A stretch of 64,000 bases of DNA, taken from NCBI RefSeq assembly GCF_000428105.1, contig NZ_ATZH01000012.1:51990-115989 (forward strand), read 5' to 3'. Shown piece after piece: positions 27,925 to 37,345 of the stretch. Under the pieces are notes generated by a model, which was not told where the DNA came from, ran no database searches, and saw only the letters and a program-made list of their open reading frames with translations. Positions within the stretch are counted from its first letter, which is position 1. Every line of letters begins with the position of its first letter. The stretch is from Bacteroides pyogenes DSM 20611 = JCM 6294 (GTDB lineage Bacteria > Bacteroidota > Bacteroidia > Bacteroidales > Bacteroidaceae). The translations under genes and the position numbers were made by a program.

Positions 27925-30129
27925 TTAGAACAAACTCCAAGCAACGGTTAGTCCTGCCATTACGATAGCTACCATGCTCATCAGCTTGATAAGGATGTTC
28001 AGACTGGGGCCGGAAGTATCTTTAAACGGGTCGCCTACGGTATCGCCCACTACATTGGCTTTGTGCACCTCGCTCCCCTTACCTCCGAAGTTCCCTTCTT
28101 CCACGTATTTCTTCGCATTGTCCCACGCACCGCCTGCGTTGGCCATGAAGATAGCCAGCACGAAACCGCTGCTCAGTCCGCCGATAAGCAATCCCAACAC
28201 ACCGGGAACACCGAAGATCAGTCCTGTCAGAATGGGAGCGATAATCGCGATAAGCGAAGGAACTATCATTTCACGCTGCGCTCCCTTGGTGGAAATTGCC
28301 ACGCAACGCTCGTAGTCGGGCTCCGTTTCGCCGGTCAGGATTCCTTTTATCTCGCGGAACTGCCGCCGCACTTCATCCACCATGTGTCCTGCCGCACGTC
28401 CTACGGCATTCATGGTCAGCCCGCAGAAGAGGAACGCCATCATCGAACCGAGGAACATTCCTGCCAACACTTTCGGATTCATCAGGTTCACTTCATAGTA
28501 ATTCATAAAGTCGATGAACGTAGCTTTCGCTACGGGAATGGTTTCTCCGCCGGGGAACGTAAGGTCGACGCTACCGAGGCGGTTGAGTCCGATACGTATC
28601 TCTTCGACGTAAGAAGCCAACAATGCCAGTCCCGTAAGCGCAGCCGAGCCGATGGCAAAGCCTTTGCCTGTGGCTGCCGTCGTGTTTCCAAGCGAATCGA
28701 GCGCATCGGTACGTTTGCGCACCTCCTCGCCCAACCCGGACATTTCGGCATTTCCACCCGCATTGTCGGCTATCGGGCCGTAAGCGTCGGTAGCCAGCGT
28801 AATGCCCAACGTAGAAAGCATGCCCACAGCGGCAATGCCGATTCCGTAAAGTCCCATTCCCACATTGGCAAAGTCGCCTCCCGAAGCCAGCAGATAAGAA
28901 GCGATGATACCGGCCACGACAGCTATCACAGGAATGGCCGTAGAGAGCATCCCCAGACCGACACCGGAGATGATTACGGTAGCCGGACCGGTCTTGCCGC
29001 TTTCACTCAGTTTCTTCGTGGGAGTATACGACTGGGAGGTATAGTATTCCGTAGACCGTCCGATGATGATGCCCACCAAAAGGCCGACCACTACCGAGCA
29101 GGAGATCCATACCCAATTGTCGAGCCGGAGCAACCAAAGAATCAGGAAAGTGGCGACTACAATCAGCGCCGAACTCAAATTCGTACCCCACGCCAACGAA
29201 CCCAACAAGTCTTTCATCGTGGCGTTCTCTTTGGTGCGCACGGAGAAGATTCCGATGATGGAAAGCAAGATTCCCACCGCAGCAATCAGCATCGGGGCAA
29301 TCACCGCCTTAAATTGCATCACCGTGTCTTCGGAGTGGATGAAGGCGGCAGCCCCCAACGCGGCGGTTGCCAATATAGAACCGCAATACGACTCGTACAG
29401 ATCGGCGCCCATGCCTGCCACATCGCCCACATTGTCGCCCACATTATCGGCAATCGTTGCCGGATTGCGCGGATCGTCTTCCGGAATGCCGGCCTCCACC
29501 TTTCCCACCAAGTCGGCGCCCACATCGGCGGCCTTCGTATAGATACCTCCGCCCACACGGGCAAAGAGCGCTTGCGTGGAAGCTCCCATGCCGAACGTCA
29601 ACATCGTGGTGGTAATCACACACAGCTTATGGGTGGGCGAGAGCGCATCGGAGGGAATCACCGCGTTGAGCAGCAGATACCAAAAAGAAATATCGAGTAG
29701 TCCCAGACCGACTACGACCAATCCCATCACCGCCCCGCTGCGAAAAGCGATTCTCAGTCCGGCATTCAGCGAGTTGCGGGCTGCGTTGGCAGTGCGCCCC
29801 GAAGCGTACGTTGCCGTCTTCATTCCCAGAAAGCCCGAAAGCCCGGAGAAGAATCCGCCCGTGAGGAATGCCACGGGAACCCATGCGTTCTGCACATGGA
29901 AGCCGTAAGCCATAATCGAAAACAGTATGACCAATCCCAAGAAAACATAAGCCACAATCTTATATTGCTGCTTCAGATAAGACATCGCCCCTTTGCGCAC
30001 CGCCACTGCAATCTTCACCATTTGAGGAGTACCCTCGCTCTCTTTCATCATCTGCTTATGGAAATAATACGCAAAGCAAAGCGCCAGTACGGATGCAACC
30101 GGAACAATCCAAAAAAGAAAACTGTCCAT
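27925..30129 (-). CDS. hppA: Membrane-bound K+-dependent pyrophosphatase (ion pumping)
   Basis: This 734-residue protein has about 16 transmembrane helices and couples pyrophosphate hydrolysis to ion export. Substrate-site motifs are [19 protein letters not shown] with [20 protein letters not shown] (about residues 200-245) and [17 protein letters not shown] near the C-terminus. [18 protein letters not shown] (about residue 478) has Ala rather than Lys at the position that marks K+-dependent enzymes, a group that includes Na+ pumps; the Bacteroides vulgatus homologue is reported to pump both Na+ and H+. The ATG at 30129 begins the conserved N-terminal helix ([17 protein letters not shown]). 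The frame is open 92 codons upstream, but that part is repeat-derived. Confidence 0.95.
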   Translation of the reverse strand: MDSFLFWIVPVASVLALCFAYYFHKQMMKESEGTPQMVKIAVAVRKGAMSYLKQQYKIVAYVFLGLVILFSIMAYGFHVQNAWVPVAFLTGGFFSGLSGFLGMKTATYASGRTANAARNSLNAGLRIAFRSGAVMGLVVVGLGLLDISFWYLLLNAVIPSDALSPTHKLCVITTTMLTFGMGASTQALFARVGGGIYTKAADVGADLVGKVEAGIPEDDPRNPATIADNVGDNVGDVAGMGADLYESYCGSILATAALGAAAFIHSEDTVMQFKAVIAPMLIAAVGILLSIIGIFSVRTKENATMKDLLGSLAWGTNLSSALIVVATFLILWLLRLDNWVWISCSVVVGLLVGIIIGRSTEYYTSQSYTPTKKLSESGKTGPATVIISGVGLGMLSTAIPVIAVVAGIIASYLLASGGDFANVGMGLYGIGIAAVGMLSTLGITLATDAYGPIADNAGGNAEMSGLGEEVRKRTDALDSLGNTTAATGKGFAIGSAALTGLALLASYVEEIRIGLNRLGSVDLTFPGGETIPVAKATFIDFMNYYEVNLMNPKVLAGMFLGSMMAFLFCGLTMNAVGRAAGHMVDEVRRQFREIKGILTGETEPDYERCVAISTKGAQREMIVPSLIAIIAPILTGLIFGVPGVLGLLIGGLSSGFVLAIFMANAGGAWDNAKKYVEEGNFGGKGSEVHKANVVGDTVGDPFKDTSGPSLNILIKLMSMVAIVMAGLTVAWSLF

Positions 30130-30263
30130 AAAATTAAAATTAATTAGGTTTAACGAAGCATAAAAGTAAACAAGCGGGATGAAAAAAGCAAGGAAAAAGA
30201 GGGATAAAATGAATATTACACACAAAAAAAGCAAAAACGGGAGCAAAAAGAACAAAAAACGGG

Positions 30264-30547
30264 GTTTATTTCCAATCATTTCGGATGAGACAGATTTAAT
30301 CACAATCGAAGAATACAAAAAGACTCCCGATTTGTTTCCAATCCTTTCGGGTGAGAATTCGGTAGAATGCAGACCATTGCTTATGTTGCGAAAGTTTATT
30401 TCCAATCATTTCGAACGAGGCTTAGCCAGTTTCTTCGTCTCACGGTCGATATACAAGGTTCGTTTCCCATCATCCCGAATGAGGAAAAGAAACAGAGATT
30501 GAAACAGTGAGTACGCATGAAAGTTCGCTTTCCGTCATCCCGAATGA
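30264..30547. repeat. Five degenerate 25-bp repeats with about 40-bp unique spacers
   Basis: The repeat TTTATTTCCAATCATTTCGG (continuing ATGAG) begins at 30265, 30331, 30395, 30459 and 30524, spacings of 66, 64, 64 and 65 bp. Later copies read TTCGTTTCCCATCATCCCG. The spacers of about 40 bp share no visible similarity. The layout resembles a small CRISPR array, but the repeats differ too much and no cas gene is nearby. Confidence 0.8.
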
Positions 30548-30620
30548 AACCCTTCCGGAAAGCCTGAATTCTTATCGCTTTTTCGCCCTGAACGTCATGA
30601 AGAATATCCCCGCAACAATA

Positions 30621-30775
30621 CATATATAGTCACCGTGGTAGCCATATATAGTCATCCTACATGACCATATATATCTACCGCGGTAGGCATATATAGCCAC
30701 CGAGGTGAGTATATATGTTCACCGAATCGGGCATACATACCCACCGTAAGCAGAAAATATACCCGCCCGAGCGGA
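30621..30775. repeat. 22-bp tandem repeat, about 7 units (CATATATA family)
   Basis: CATATATA-type starts fall at 30621, 30643, 30666, 30688, 30709, 30732 and about 30754. Between them are palindromic segments such as CACCGTGGT and CTACCGCGGTAG. Each unit thus holds two small palindromes. The same family occurs at 19390-19456. Confidence 0.88.
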
Positions 30776-30953
30776 CATCTTCAGTTCACAGATTTTCCAC
30801 AAAAGAACTTTGCTCTATCCGGTTCAGAAAGGGGTATTCACAGTCCGGCTGCCGAAATGATTGCAATGGAGCGAAAGGCTCTCCTGTGTCCAAAGTCCGA
30901 TCCTGTTAAACGCCTTTCTGAGGCAAACACGAAATTTTCTTTAGAGAAGAAGC

Positions 30954-30993
30954 AAAAAACAAGTCCGGCCGCACATCCTTGCACAGCCGGACT
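30954..30993 (-). terminator. Terminator of the suf operon
   Basis: AGTCCGGC (30962-30969) pairs with GCCGGACT (30986-30993). On the minus strand the stem is followed by TGTTTTTTGC. It lies about 70 bp after the sufS stop. Confidence 0.8.
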
Positions 30994-31063
30994 GACATTC
31001 ACGTATTTCTTTCAGAATGAAATCTCTCATTGGCATAAGCGCAGAGCAAAGCCAAGACTAACA

Positions 31064-32281
31064 TTATCCAAACATGCGGCTTACCCGTTCGATTCCGGCT
31101 ACAAGCGCATCTACTTCTTCTTTGGTGTTATACAGTCCGAACGAAGCCCTGACTGTTCCTTCTATGCCCAACCGCTGCATCAGTGGCTGTGCACAGTGAT
31201 GCCCGGTGCGGACGGCAATCCCGAGGCGGTCGAGCAATGTCCCCAAGTCGAAGTGATGAATATCCCCCACCAGAAAAGAAATCACCGCACCGCGATCGGC
31301 TGCTTCGCCGAAAATACGCATGCCGGGAATCTCTTTCAGCCGGCGCAAGGCATACCGGGTGAGTTCGTGCTCATAAACCGCCACCTGTTGCATGCCGATG
31401 GCGGAGACGTAATCGAGCGCTTTGGCAAGACCTGTCGTACCGATATAGTCGGGCGTACCTGCTTCGAACTTGAAAGGCAGCTCGTTGAACGTGGTTTTCT
31501 CGAAAGAGACATGCTGAATCATCTCTCCTCCTCCCTGATAGGGCGGCAGGCGGTCGAGCCACTCTTCTTTGCCGTAAAGCACTCCGACACCCGTCGGCGC
31601 ATAAACCTTATGACCGGAGAACACCAGAAAATCGGCATCCAGCTCCTGCACATCCACCGCCGTGTGAGGGATGGACTGCGCGGCATCTACGAGGAAAGGC
31701 ACTCCGTGCGCATGGGCGGTGGCAATCATCTCTTTGATGGGATTCACCGTTCCCAGCACATTCGATACATGAACAACGCTGACAAGCTTCGTCCGCTCGG
31801 TGAAAAGCTTTTCATACTCGTCGAGCAGCAGCTCGCCCCGATCGTTCATCGGAATCACCTTGAGGGCAATCCCCCTGCGGGCAGCGAGCAATTGCCAGGG
31901 AACGATGTTGCTGTGATGCTCCATCACCGAAACAATCACTTCGTCGCCCTCGCGCATACACTCATCGCCAAAGCTCGAAGCAAGCAGGTTGATGCTCTCG
32001 GTGGTTCCGCGCGTGAAAATCACCTCGTTGGTGCTGCGCGCGTTGATAAACCTCCGCACCGTCTCGCGCGAGGCTTCGTGAAGCTCGGTGGCCTGCTGCG
32101 AGAGGTAGTGCACTCCACGATGCACGTTCGCATTGACGGAGTAGTATTCGTCCACTATCGAATCCACCACCACACGAGGTTTCTGTGTGGTAGCGCCGTT
32201 ATCCAGATAGACCAGCGGCTTGCCGTATATTTCCCGGCTCAGTATCGGAAAGTCTTCACGTATTTTTTGTATATCGTACAT
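31064..32281 (-). CDS. sufS: Cysteine desulfurase SufS
   Basis: This 405-residue PLP enzyme takes sulfur from cysteine and feeds it to the SufBCD scaffold. It shows YLDNGATTQKP, the PLP lysine in FLVFSGHKVYAPTGVG, and the reactive-cysteine loop RTGHHCAQPLMQR near the C-terminus, as in group II (SufS-type) desulfurases. It is the last gene of cvpA-sufB-omp-sufC-sufD-sufS. No SufE or SufU partner gene is present in the window. Confidence 0.96.
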   Translation of the reverse strand: MYDIQKIREDFPILSREIYGKPLVYLDNGATTQKPRVVVDSIVDEYYSVNANVHRGVHYLSQQATELHEASRETVRRFINARSTNEVIFTRGTTESINLLASSFGDECMREGDEVIVSVMEHHSNIVPWQLLAARRGIALKVIPMNDRGELLLDEYEKLFTERTKLVSVVHVSNVLGTVNPIKEMIATAHAHGVPFLVDAAQSIPHTAVDVQELDADFLVFSGHKVYAPTGVGVLYGKEEWLDRLPPYQGGGEMIQHVSFEKTTFNELPFKFEAGTPDYIGTTGLAKALDYVSAIGMQQVAVYEHELTRYALRRLKEIPGMRIFGEAADRGAVISFLVGDIHHFDLGTLLDRLGIAVRTGHHCAQPLMQRLGIEGTVRASFGLYNTKEEVDALVAGIERVSRMFG

Positions 32282-32329
32282 CCTGATTATGCTTTGGAAG
32301 GGAACCTTAAGATTCGAATTAGACAGATA

Positions 32330-33679
32330 TTACTTACAGATAGCGCATCCCTGACATTTGTTCAATTCGCCGCGGAAACGTTTCTCCACCAGCAGGTGCA
32401 AGCGTTCTTTGAGAGGATCGAGACGAATCTTATCAATTACCTCATTGACAAATGCGAACATCAGCAACAGACGCGCTTCTTTCTCGGCAATGCCACGGGC
32501 ACGCATATAAAACAGGGCATTCTCGTCGAGTTGCCCCACGGTAGCTCCATGCGAACACTTCACATCGTCGGCGTAAATCTCCAACTGAGGCTGCGTGTAC
32601 ATACGGGCTTCGCGCGTGACGCAAAGATTGCGGTTCGTCTGTTGCGAAGCGGTATGCTGTGCTCCGGGACGTACCAGCACCAATCCGGCAAAAGCCCCGA
32701 CCGACTGTTCGTCGAGCACATATTTGAAAAGTTCATTACTGGTGCAGTTGGGCACTGCATGGTCGATGGTCGTATGATTATCCACATACTGGTTCTTATC
32801 CGTAATCGCCATGCCGCAAAGGTTGATTTCGGCTCCTTCGCCCGCCAATACCACTTCGGTCGTATTTCGGGTAGTTCCGTTATGCAACGTCATACCATTC
32901 AACAACACACTGCTGTTTGCTTCTTGCCTGACATACAGGTTGCTAATACGCACCGTGCTTGTATGCGTTTCCTCAAGTTCATACATGTCGAATACCGTAT
33001 TCTCACCGGCAAACACTTCAATCACTTGAGTAGCCAGAAAATTTACATTGTCCATGGCATGGTCGCAGATCAGGAGACGTGCCTGCGCCCCTTCCTCAAG
33101 GACAACCAGCACCCGGCGGTTGACCATAAAATCGACATCGCCGCGAAGAATGTTCACCAACTGGATGGGCTTCTCCACCACCACGTTCTTGGGAACGTAA
33201 AAGAAGACTCCGTCTTGTGCAAAGGCGGTGTTGAAAGCGGTTATTCCGTCTTTCGCAGTATCAGCCAGCTGCCCGTAGTATTTCTTCACCAGTTCGGGAT
33301 ACTGCTGCGCCGCTTCTCTCAGGCTGCCGAAAATCACTCCCTCAGGCAAATGATGCTTGGGCAACGATTTACCGTAAAACGCGTCGTTCACCACGAAATA
33401 CAAAGCCGTACTCATATTGGGCACATCGCACTTAAACACTTCGTAGGGGTTTACCGGGATATCCAACCGGTTGAGATTCAAGCCGAAGTCGGGCTCAAAG
33501 CATTTGCTTACATCCGTATATTTATATTTCTCCACTTTACGAGCAGGGAATCCGATCCGTTCGAAATCGGCGAAAGCGGCAGCCCTCGGCGCATTCAGCA
33601 CATCGGCGCTATGCTTGCATATCATGGCTTCGGTATGTGTGAAGAGATCGATATATTGTTGTTCTGCGTTCATCATCAT
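32330..33679 (-). CDS. sufD: Fe-S cluster assembly protein SufD
   Basis: This 449-residue protein has the SufB/SufD beta-helix core ([63 protein letters not shown]) and the C-terminal [26 protein letters not shown] block with the conserved histidine that contributes to the SufB-SufD cluster site. It forms SufBC2D with SufB and SufC. Its start overlaps the sufC stop by 4 bp, and sufS follows 48 bp later. Confidence 0.95.
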   Translation of the reverse strand: MMMNAEQQYIDLFTHTEAMICKHSADVLNAPRAAAFADFERIGFPARKVEKYKYTDVSKCFEPDFGLNLNRLDIPVNPYEVFKCDVPNMSTALYFVVNDAFYGKSLPKHHLPEGVIFGSLREAAQQYPELVKKYYGQLADTAKDGITAFNTAFAQDGVFFYVPKNVVVEKPIQLVNILRGDVDFMVNRRVLVVLEEGAQARLLICDHAMDNVNFLATQVIEVFAGENTVFDMYELEETHTSTVRISNLYVRQEANSSVLLNGMTLHNGTTRNTTEVVLAGEGAEINLCGMAITDKNQYVDNHTTIDHAVPNCTSNELFKYVLDEQSVGAFAGLVLVRPGAQHTASQQTNRNLCVTREARMYTQPQLEIYADDVKCSHGATVGQLDENALFYMRARGIAEKEARLLLMFAFVNEVIDKIRLDPLKERLHLLVEKRFRGELNKCQGCAICK

Positions 33680-34428
33680 TCTCCTAACTCTTTCTTAATC
33701 CAGTCGTACCCCTTTTCTTCAAGTTCCAAAGCCAGCTCCGGACCGGCGGTCTTCACGATGCGCCCTTTATAAAGCACATGAACGATATCGGGCTTGATAT
33801 AGTCGAGCAAGCGTTGGTAGTGAGTTATCACAATGGTGCTTGTTTCGGGAGTCTTCAGTTTGTTCACGCCTTCGGCTACAATACGGAGCGCGTCGATATC
33901 CAAACCGGAATCGGTCTCGTCGAGAATGCTCAGGCGCGGCTCGAGCATCGCCATCTGGAATATCTCGTTCCGTTTCTTTTCCCCGCCCGAAAAACCCTCG
34001 TTCACCGAACGGTTGGCCAGTTTGTTGTCCAACTCCACCACGGCGCGCTTCTCACGCATCAGTTTCAGGAACTCGCTGGCGGAGAGTGCCGGCAGACCTT
34101 TATACTTTCGCTGTTCGTTCACAGCGGTACGCATAAAGTTCACCATGCTCACCCCCGGTATCTCCACCGGATACTGAAAGCTAAGAAAGATACCTTCGTG
34201 GCTACGGTCTTCGGGCGACAGTTCCAGTAAATCCTTACCGTAAAAGCTTACCGATCCCTTCGTCACTTCGAAAGTGGGGTTGCCTACCAGCACCGAAGAA
34301 AGCGTACTTTTTCCCGATCCGTTCGGTCCCATGATGGCATGCACTTCGCCCGGTTTCACCGTAAGGGTAATTCCCTTTAATATTTCTTTGCCGTTAATGC
34401 CGGCATGCAAATCTTTTATTTCTAACAT
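33676..34428 (-). CDS. sufC: Fe-S cluster assembly ATPase SufC
   Basis: This 250-residue ABC-type ATPase has Walker [10 protein letters not shown] (residues 35-43), a Q-loop in [12 protein letters not shown], the signature [10 protein letters not shown], Walker [13 protein letters not shown] and the H-loop VITHYQRLL. SufC powers conformational change of the SufB-SufD scaffold and is not a transporter. It overlaps sufD by 4 bp and is separated from sufB by a gene for an outer-membrane-like protein. Confidence 0.97.
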   Translation of the reverse strand: MLEIKDLHAGINGKEILKGITLTVKPGEVHAIMGPNGSGKSTLSSVLVGNPTFEVTKGSVSFYGKDLLELSPEDRSHEGIFLSFQYPVEIPGVSMVNFMRTAVNEQRKYKGLPALSASEFLKLMREKRAVVELDNKLANRSVNEGFSGGEKKRNEIFQMAMLEPRLSILDETDSGLDIDALRIVAEGVNKLKTPETSTIVITHYQRLLDYIKPDIVHVLYKGRIVKTAGPELALELEEKGYDWIKKELGE

Positions 34429-34466
34429 AGTCTATTTATCTAATTTTATCTGTTTCTTATTCAAAA

Positions 34467-35195
34467 CTATCTGCCGAAAATCCAGTCGAAAATCGTATCT
34501 CCATCCCCTTGTGTCAAAGTAAAAGGAAAGTCTATCTTCAGCCCGAAGTTCAAACCGTGCCGAAATCCCTTGGCACGTATATAGTCGGTACGAACAGGGG
34601 CGAAAGACCGATCTTCCACAGTATGGTTTGCACCTAATCCCATACGGAACTGATATTCGACAGTAAGCATGAGACACGATAGCAAAGGTATCTCCAACCC
34701 TATGCCCGGCATCAGAGAAAGACGAGGCGACTTCAGATCATAATGCTCCCGACGTGTCAGCTCGCTCTTCTCGGTAATCATATTATAATGGAAATGTTCG
34801 ATCACTCCGCTTTCTGTCCGGGAGGCGAAATTCCATGCTGCGGAAAGTCCACCGTATGCCTGCACCCAGAAGTGTTCGGGAAATATATAGTAGCGTCCGC
34901 CAAGCTCCAGTTGTGTAAGATTCTTCTGCACAGAGGAAGTCAGATTAATCTCCTCACTCAGATAACCCGCCTTGAGCGAAAACCGGCTTTCGGGCAGATA
35001 GTACTCGACCCCCAACGCTGCGGTAAATCCGGTTGACGACTTGTGATGCGACGGATGCTGTGAAAGCACAGATATTGCCGGGCCAATCGTTCCCTGAAAA
35101 CTCCATCTGCGTTCACTCTCCGTATAGCGTTGCGCGCGAATCAATCCGAAAGAAAGCAGCAACACCAACAACCAACCTATCCGTTGTCCGTTCAT
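34467..35195 (-). CDS. Outer-membrane beta-barrel-like protein of unknown function in the suf operon
   Basis: This 242-residue protein has a signal peptide (RIGWLLVLLLSFGLIRAQ) and then alternating polar/aromatic strands typical of small outer-membrane barrels (GFTAALGVEYYLPESRFSLK, LELGGRYYIFPEHFWVQAYG, MLTVEYQFRMGLG, HGLNFGLKIDFPF), ending in a short tail after the last strand. I do not recognise a specific family. It sits between sufB (19 bp) and sufC (38 bp) on the same strand with no room for a promoter, so it is probably co-transcribed with the Fe-S genes. A link to iron supply or to envelope stress is conceivable but unproven. Confidence 0.75.
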   Translation of the reverse strand: MNGQRIGWLLVLLLSFGLIRAQRYTESERRWSFQGTIGPAISVLSQHPSHHKSSTGFTAALGVEYYLPESRFSLKAGYLSEEINLTSSVQKNLTQLELGGRYYIFPEHFWVQAYGGLSAAWNFASRTESGVIEHFHYNMITEKSELTRREHYDLKSPRLSLMPGIGLEIPLLSCLMLTVEYQFRMGLGANHTVEDRSFAPVRTDYIRAKGFRHGLNFGLKIDFPFTLTQGDGDTIFDWIFGR

Positions 35196-35214
35196 TTCTC
35201 TTCTTCGATTTTGT

Positions 35215-36669
35215 TTATCCTACACTACCCTCCAGCGAGATGCTGAGCAATTTTTGCGCTTCCACCGCAAACTCCATAGGCAGTTTGTTCAATACCTCTT
35301 TCGCATATCCGTTTACAATCAGGCCGATGGCATCTTCGGTCGAAATGCCGCGCTGGTTGCAGTAAAATACCTGATCTTCGCTAATTTTGCTGGTAGTAGC
35401 CTCGTGTTCCACCACAGCCGTTTCATTATGGATGTCCATATAAGGGAAAGTATGCGCTCCACACTTATCGCCCAGCAGCAACGAGTCGCACTGACTGTAG
35501 TTACGGGCATTGTCGGCTTTCTCCGACACACGCACCAAGCCTCGATACGAATTCTCGCTGTATCCGGCAGAGATACCTTTACTCACGATTGTGCTGCGGG
35601 TATTCTTCCCCAAGTGAATCATTTTGGTACCGGTATCCGCCTGCTGATAGTTGTTCGTCACCGCTACCGAGTAAAATTCCGCTGTCGAATTATCTCCGGT
35701 CAGAATGCAGGAAGGATACTTCCAAGTAATGGCGGATCCCGTTTCTACCTGTGTCCAAGAGAGTTTACTATCCACACCTTTGCAGTTGCCGCGCTTCGTC
35801 ACGAAGTTGTATACGCCGCCTTTGCCTTCGGCATCCCCCGGATACCAGTTCTGAACCGTACTGTATTTCACTTCCGCACGGTCGTGCACCACAATCTCCA
35901 CAATGGCGGCATGCAACTGGTTCTCATCGCGCATGGGAGCCGTGCATCCCTCCAGATAAGAAACATAAGAATCATCGTCCGCCACAATGAGCGTGCGTTC
36001 GAACTGCCCGGTGTTACGGGCATTGATGCGGAAGTAAGTGGAAAGTTCCATCGGACAGCGAACACCTTTAGGAATATAGACGAAGGACCCATCGGAAAAC
36101 ACGGCGGAATTCAATGCGGCAAAGAAATTGTCGCGGTAGCCGACTACCGATCCCATATATTTTCTGACAAGGTCGGGATGTTCGCGTACCGCTTCGCTGA
36201 ATGAGCAGAATATGATTCCCTTCTCCATCAACGTCTCTTTGAAAGTGGTCTTTACAGATACAGAGTCCATAACTGCATCCACAGCCATCCCGCTCAACGC
36301 CATCTGCTCTTCCAGAGGAATACCTAACTTATTGAATGTCTTGATTAACTCAGGATCTACTTCATCCATGCTCTTCGGACCCTCTTTCTTCTTCGTGGGA
36401 TCGGCATAGTACGAAATAGCCTGATAGTCTATCTCAGGAATATGGAGATGCGCCCATGTGGGAATTTCCAGCGTCAGCCAATGCCGGTACGCTTTCAAAC
36501 GAAACTCGAGCAACCACTCGGGTTCGTTCTTCTTCGACGAAATGAGCCTGATCACGTCCTCATTCAGCCCTCGCTCGATGATTTCGGTATGCACATCGGT
36601 TGTAAAGCCGTACTTATACTTCTCATTCGTAAGTTCTTTTACATATTTATTGGGTTCTTCTTGTTGCAT
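35215..36669 (-). CDS. sufB: Fe-S cluster assembly scaffold SufB
   Basis: This 484-residue scaffold protein shows the N-terminal [63 protein letters not shown], the cysteine-bearing [29 protein letters not shown] and the C-terminal [22 protein letters not shown]. SufB assembles nascent Fe-S clusters and receives sulfur from SufS. It is preceded by cvpA, whose 3' end overlaps the sufB start by 23 bp. Confidence 0.97.
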   Translation of the reverse strand: MQQEEPNKYVKELTNEKYKYGFTTDVHTEIIERGLNEDVIRLISSKKNEPEWLLEFRLKAYRHWLTLEIPTWAHLHIPEIDYQAISYYADPTKKKEGPKSMDEVDPELIKTFNKLGIPLEEQMALSGMAVDAVMDSVSVKTTFKETLMEKGIIFCSFSEAVREHPDLVRKYMGSVVGYRDNFFAALNSAVFSDGSFVYIPKGVRCPMELSTYFRINARNTGQFERTLIVADDDSYVSYLEGCTAPMRDENQLHAAIVEIVVHDRAEVKYSTVQNWYPGDAEGKGGVYNFVTKRGNCKGVDSKLSWTQVETGSAITWKYPSCILTGDNSTAEFYSVAVTNNYQQADTGTKMIHLGKNTRSTIVSKGISAGYSENSYRGLVRVSEKADNARNYSQCDSLLLGDKCGAHTFPYMDIHNETAVVEHEATTSKISEDQVFYCNQRGISTEDAIGLIVNGYAKEVLNKLPMEFAVEAQKLLSISLEGSVG

Positions 36670-37177
36670 CTTTATGTTCTAATATATATTGTTCTGTCAT
36701 ATTTTTGGCGGCAGGGAAAAATATTTTTCCGAATCTTTCCATCGGATAGTATAACGCAGACTCTTTCTTTTTTGTTGCACCGATTAACTTATTATCACCA
36801 TCGATATACTCGATTACAAAGATCATAAGGCTGACCAGAAGCATATATTTTATTGCTCCCAACCCGCTTCCCAGCCAACGGTTCAGCCATCCTAAGGAAA
36901 CAGCCTCCAACGCTCTTGTCAGCAACGAAGCCACCAACGAGAAGAGCAGCGGTACAGCTATCCAGATAATGGCGAAAGCCAAAACCTGAGCCACCGTCAT
37001 AGAATCTGTCAGTGCAGGACATAAGCGTTCCGCCAAAGCCTGATACAGCGCCCTTGCAGCCAATAATCCTACTATCAGCCCGAGAATGGAAGCCAATTGC
37101 CGGATGAATCCTTTCATCAGTCCGGTCACTACTCCTATACCTATAAAGAAAAGGATGATTATGTCGATCAAAGTCAT
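36647..37177 (-). CDS. cvpA: CvpA family membrane protein
   Basis: This 176-residue protein has four predicted transmembrane helices (starting [31 protein letters not shown]) and a charged cytoplasmic tail. It is a CvpA (colicin V production) family member; homologues matter for envelope homeostasis, but the molecular function is not settled. The open frame runs 42 codons further upstream, but the ATG at 37177 begins the conserved first helix. It overlaps sufB and is separated from infB by a strong terminator. Confidence 0.9.
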   Translation of the reverse strand: MTLIDIIILFFIGIGVVTGLMKGFIRQLASILGLIVGLLAARALYQALAERLCPALTDSMTVAQVLAFAIIWIAVPLLFSLVASLLTRALEAVSLGWLNRWLGSGLGAIKYMLLVSLMIFVIEYIDGDNKLIGATKKKESALYYPMERFGKIFFPAAKNMTEQYILEHKDATRRTQ

Positions 37178-37225
37178 AACTATTCTATTATATAGCCCTA
37201 TAAAGGATATCGGGAAACAACGGAT

Positions 37226-37272
37226 AAAAAAAGTGGTAAGGTGGTGTTCTGCAAACAGTACCACATTACCAC
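37226..37272 (-). terminator. Terminator between infB and cvpA
   Basis: On the minus strand a 13-bp stem with one mismatch (plus 37233-37245 with 37260-37272, GTGGTAAGGTGGT side) is followed directly by seven T (plus 37226-37232). It separates rimP-nusA-infB from cvpA-suf. Confidence 0.85.
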
Positions 37273-37345
37273 CCTTTATCCTTACAGATAAGTATGTTGC
37301 CACAACAGCATCAAGCCATATAGCAGCAACTTATCTCTTTTCCCG

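Larger units (their letters stand above)
30130..31063. other. Repeat-rich intergenic region between hppA and sufS (934 bp)
   Basis: It contains a poly-A-rich hppA leader (30130-30260), five 25-bp repeats at about 65-bp spacing (30264-30547), a 22-bp tandem array (30621-30775) and the suf operon terminator (30954-30993). Open frames across it on both strands match nothing recognisable. Nothing was seen in 30780-30950. Confidence 0.7.

Noticed and set aside
28063..29700. 545-codon open frame antisense to hppA
   Set aside because: Shadow of hppA; low-complexity, highly charged translation.
30179..30502. Possible small protein between hppA and sufS
   Set aside because: The frame is built from the degenerate 65-bp repeats and poly-A-rich sequence, with no conserved content.
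30264..30547. Functional CRISPR array
   Set aside because: Repeats differ at many positions, there is no cas gene or leader in the window, and similar spacing occurs at non-CRISPR loci. Kept as a repeat and as a finding only.
30857..33772. 971-codon open frame antisense to sufS and sufD
   Set aside because: It lies opposite two well-conserved genes, shows no domain content, and is explained by codon-position bias of the real genes.
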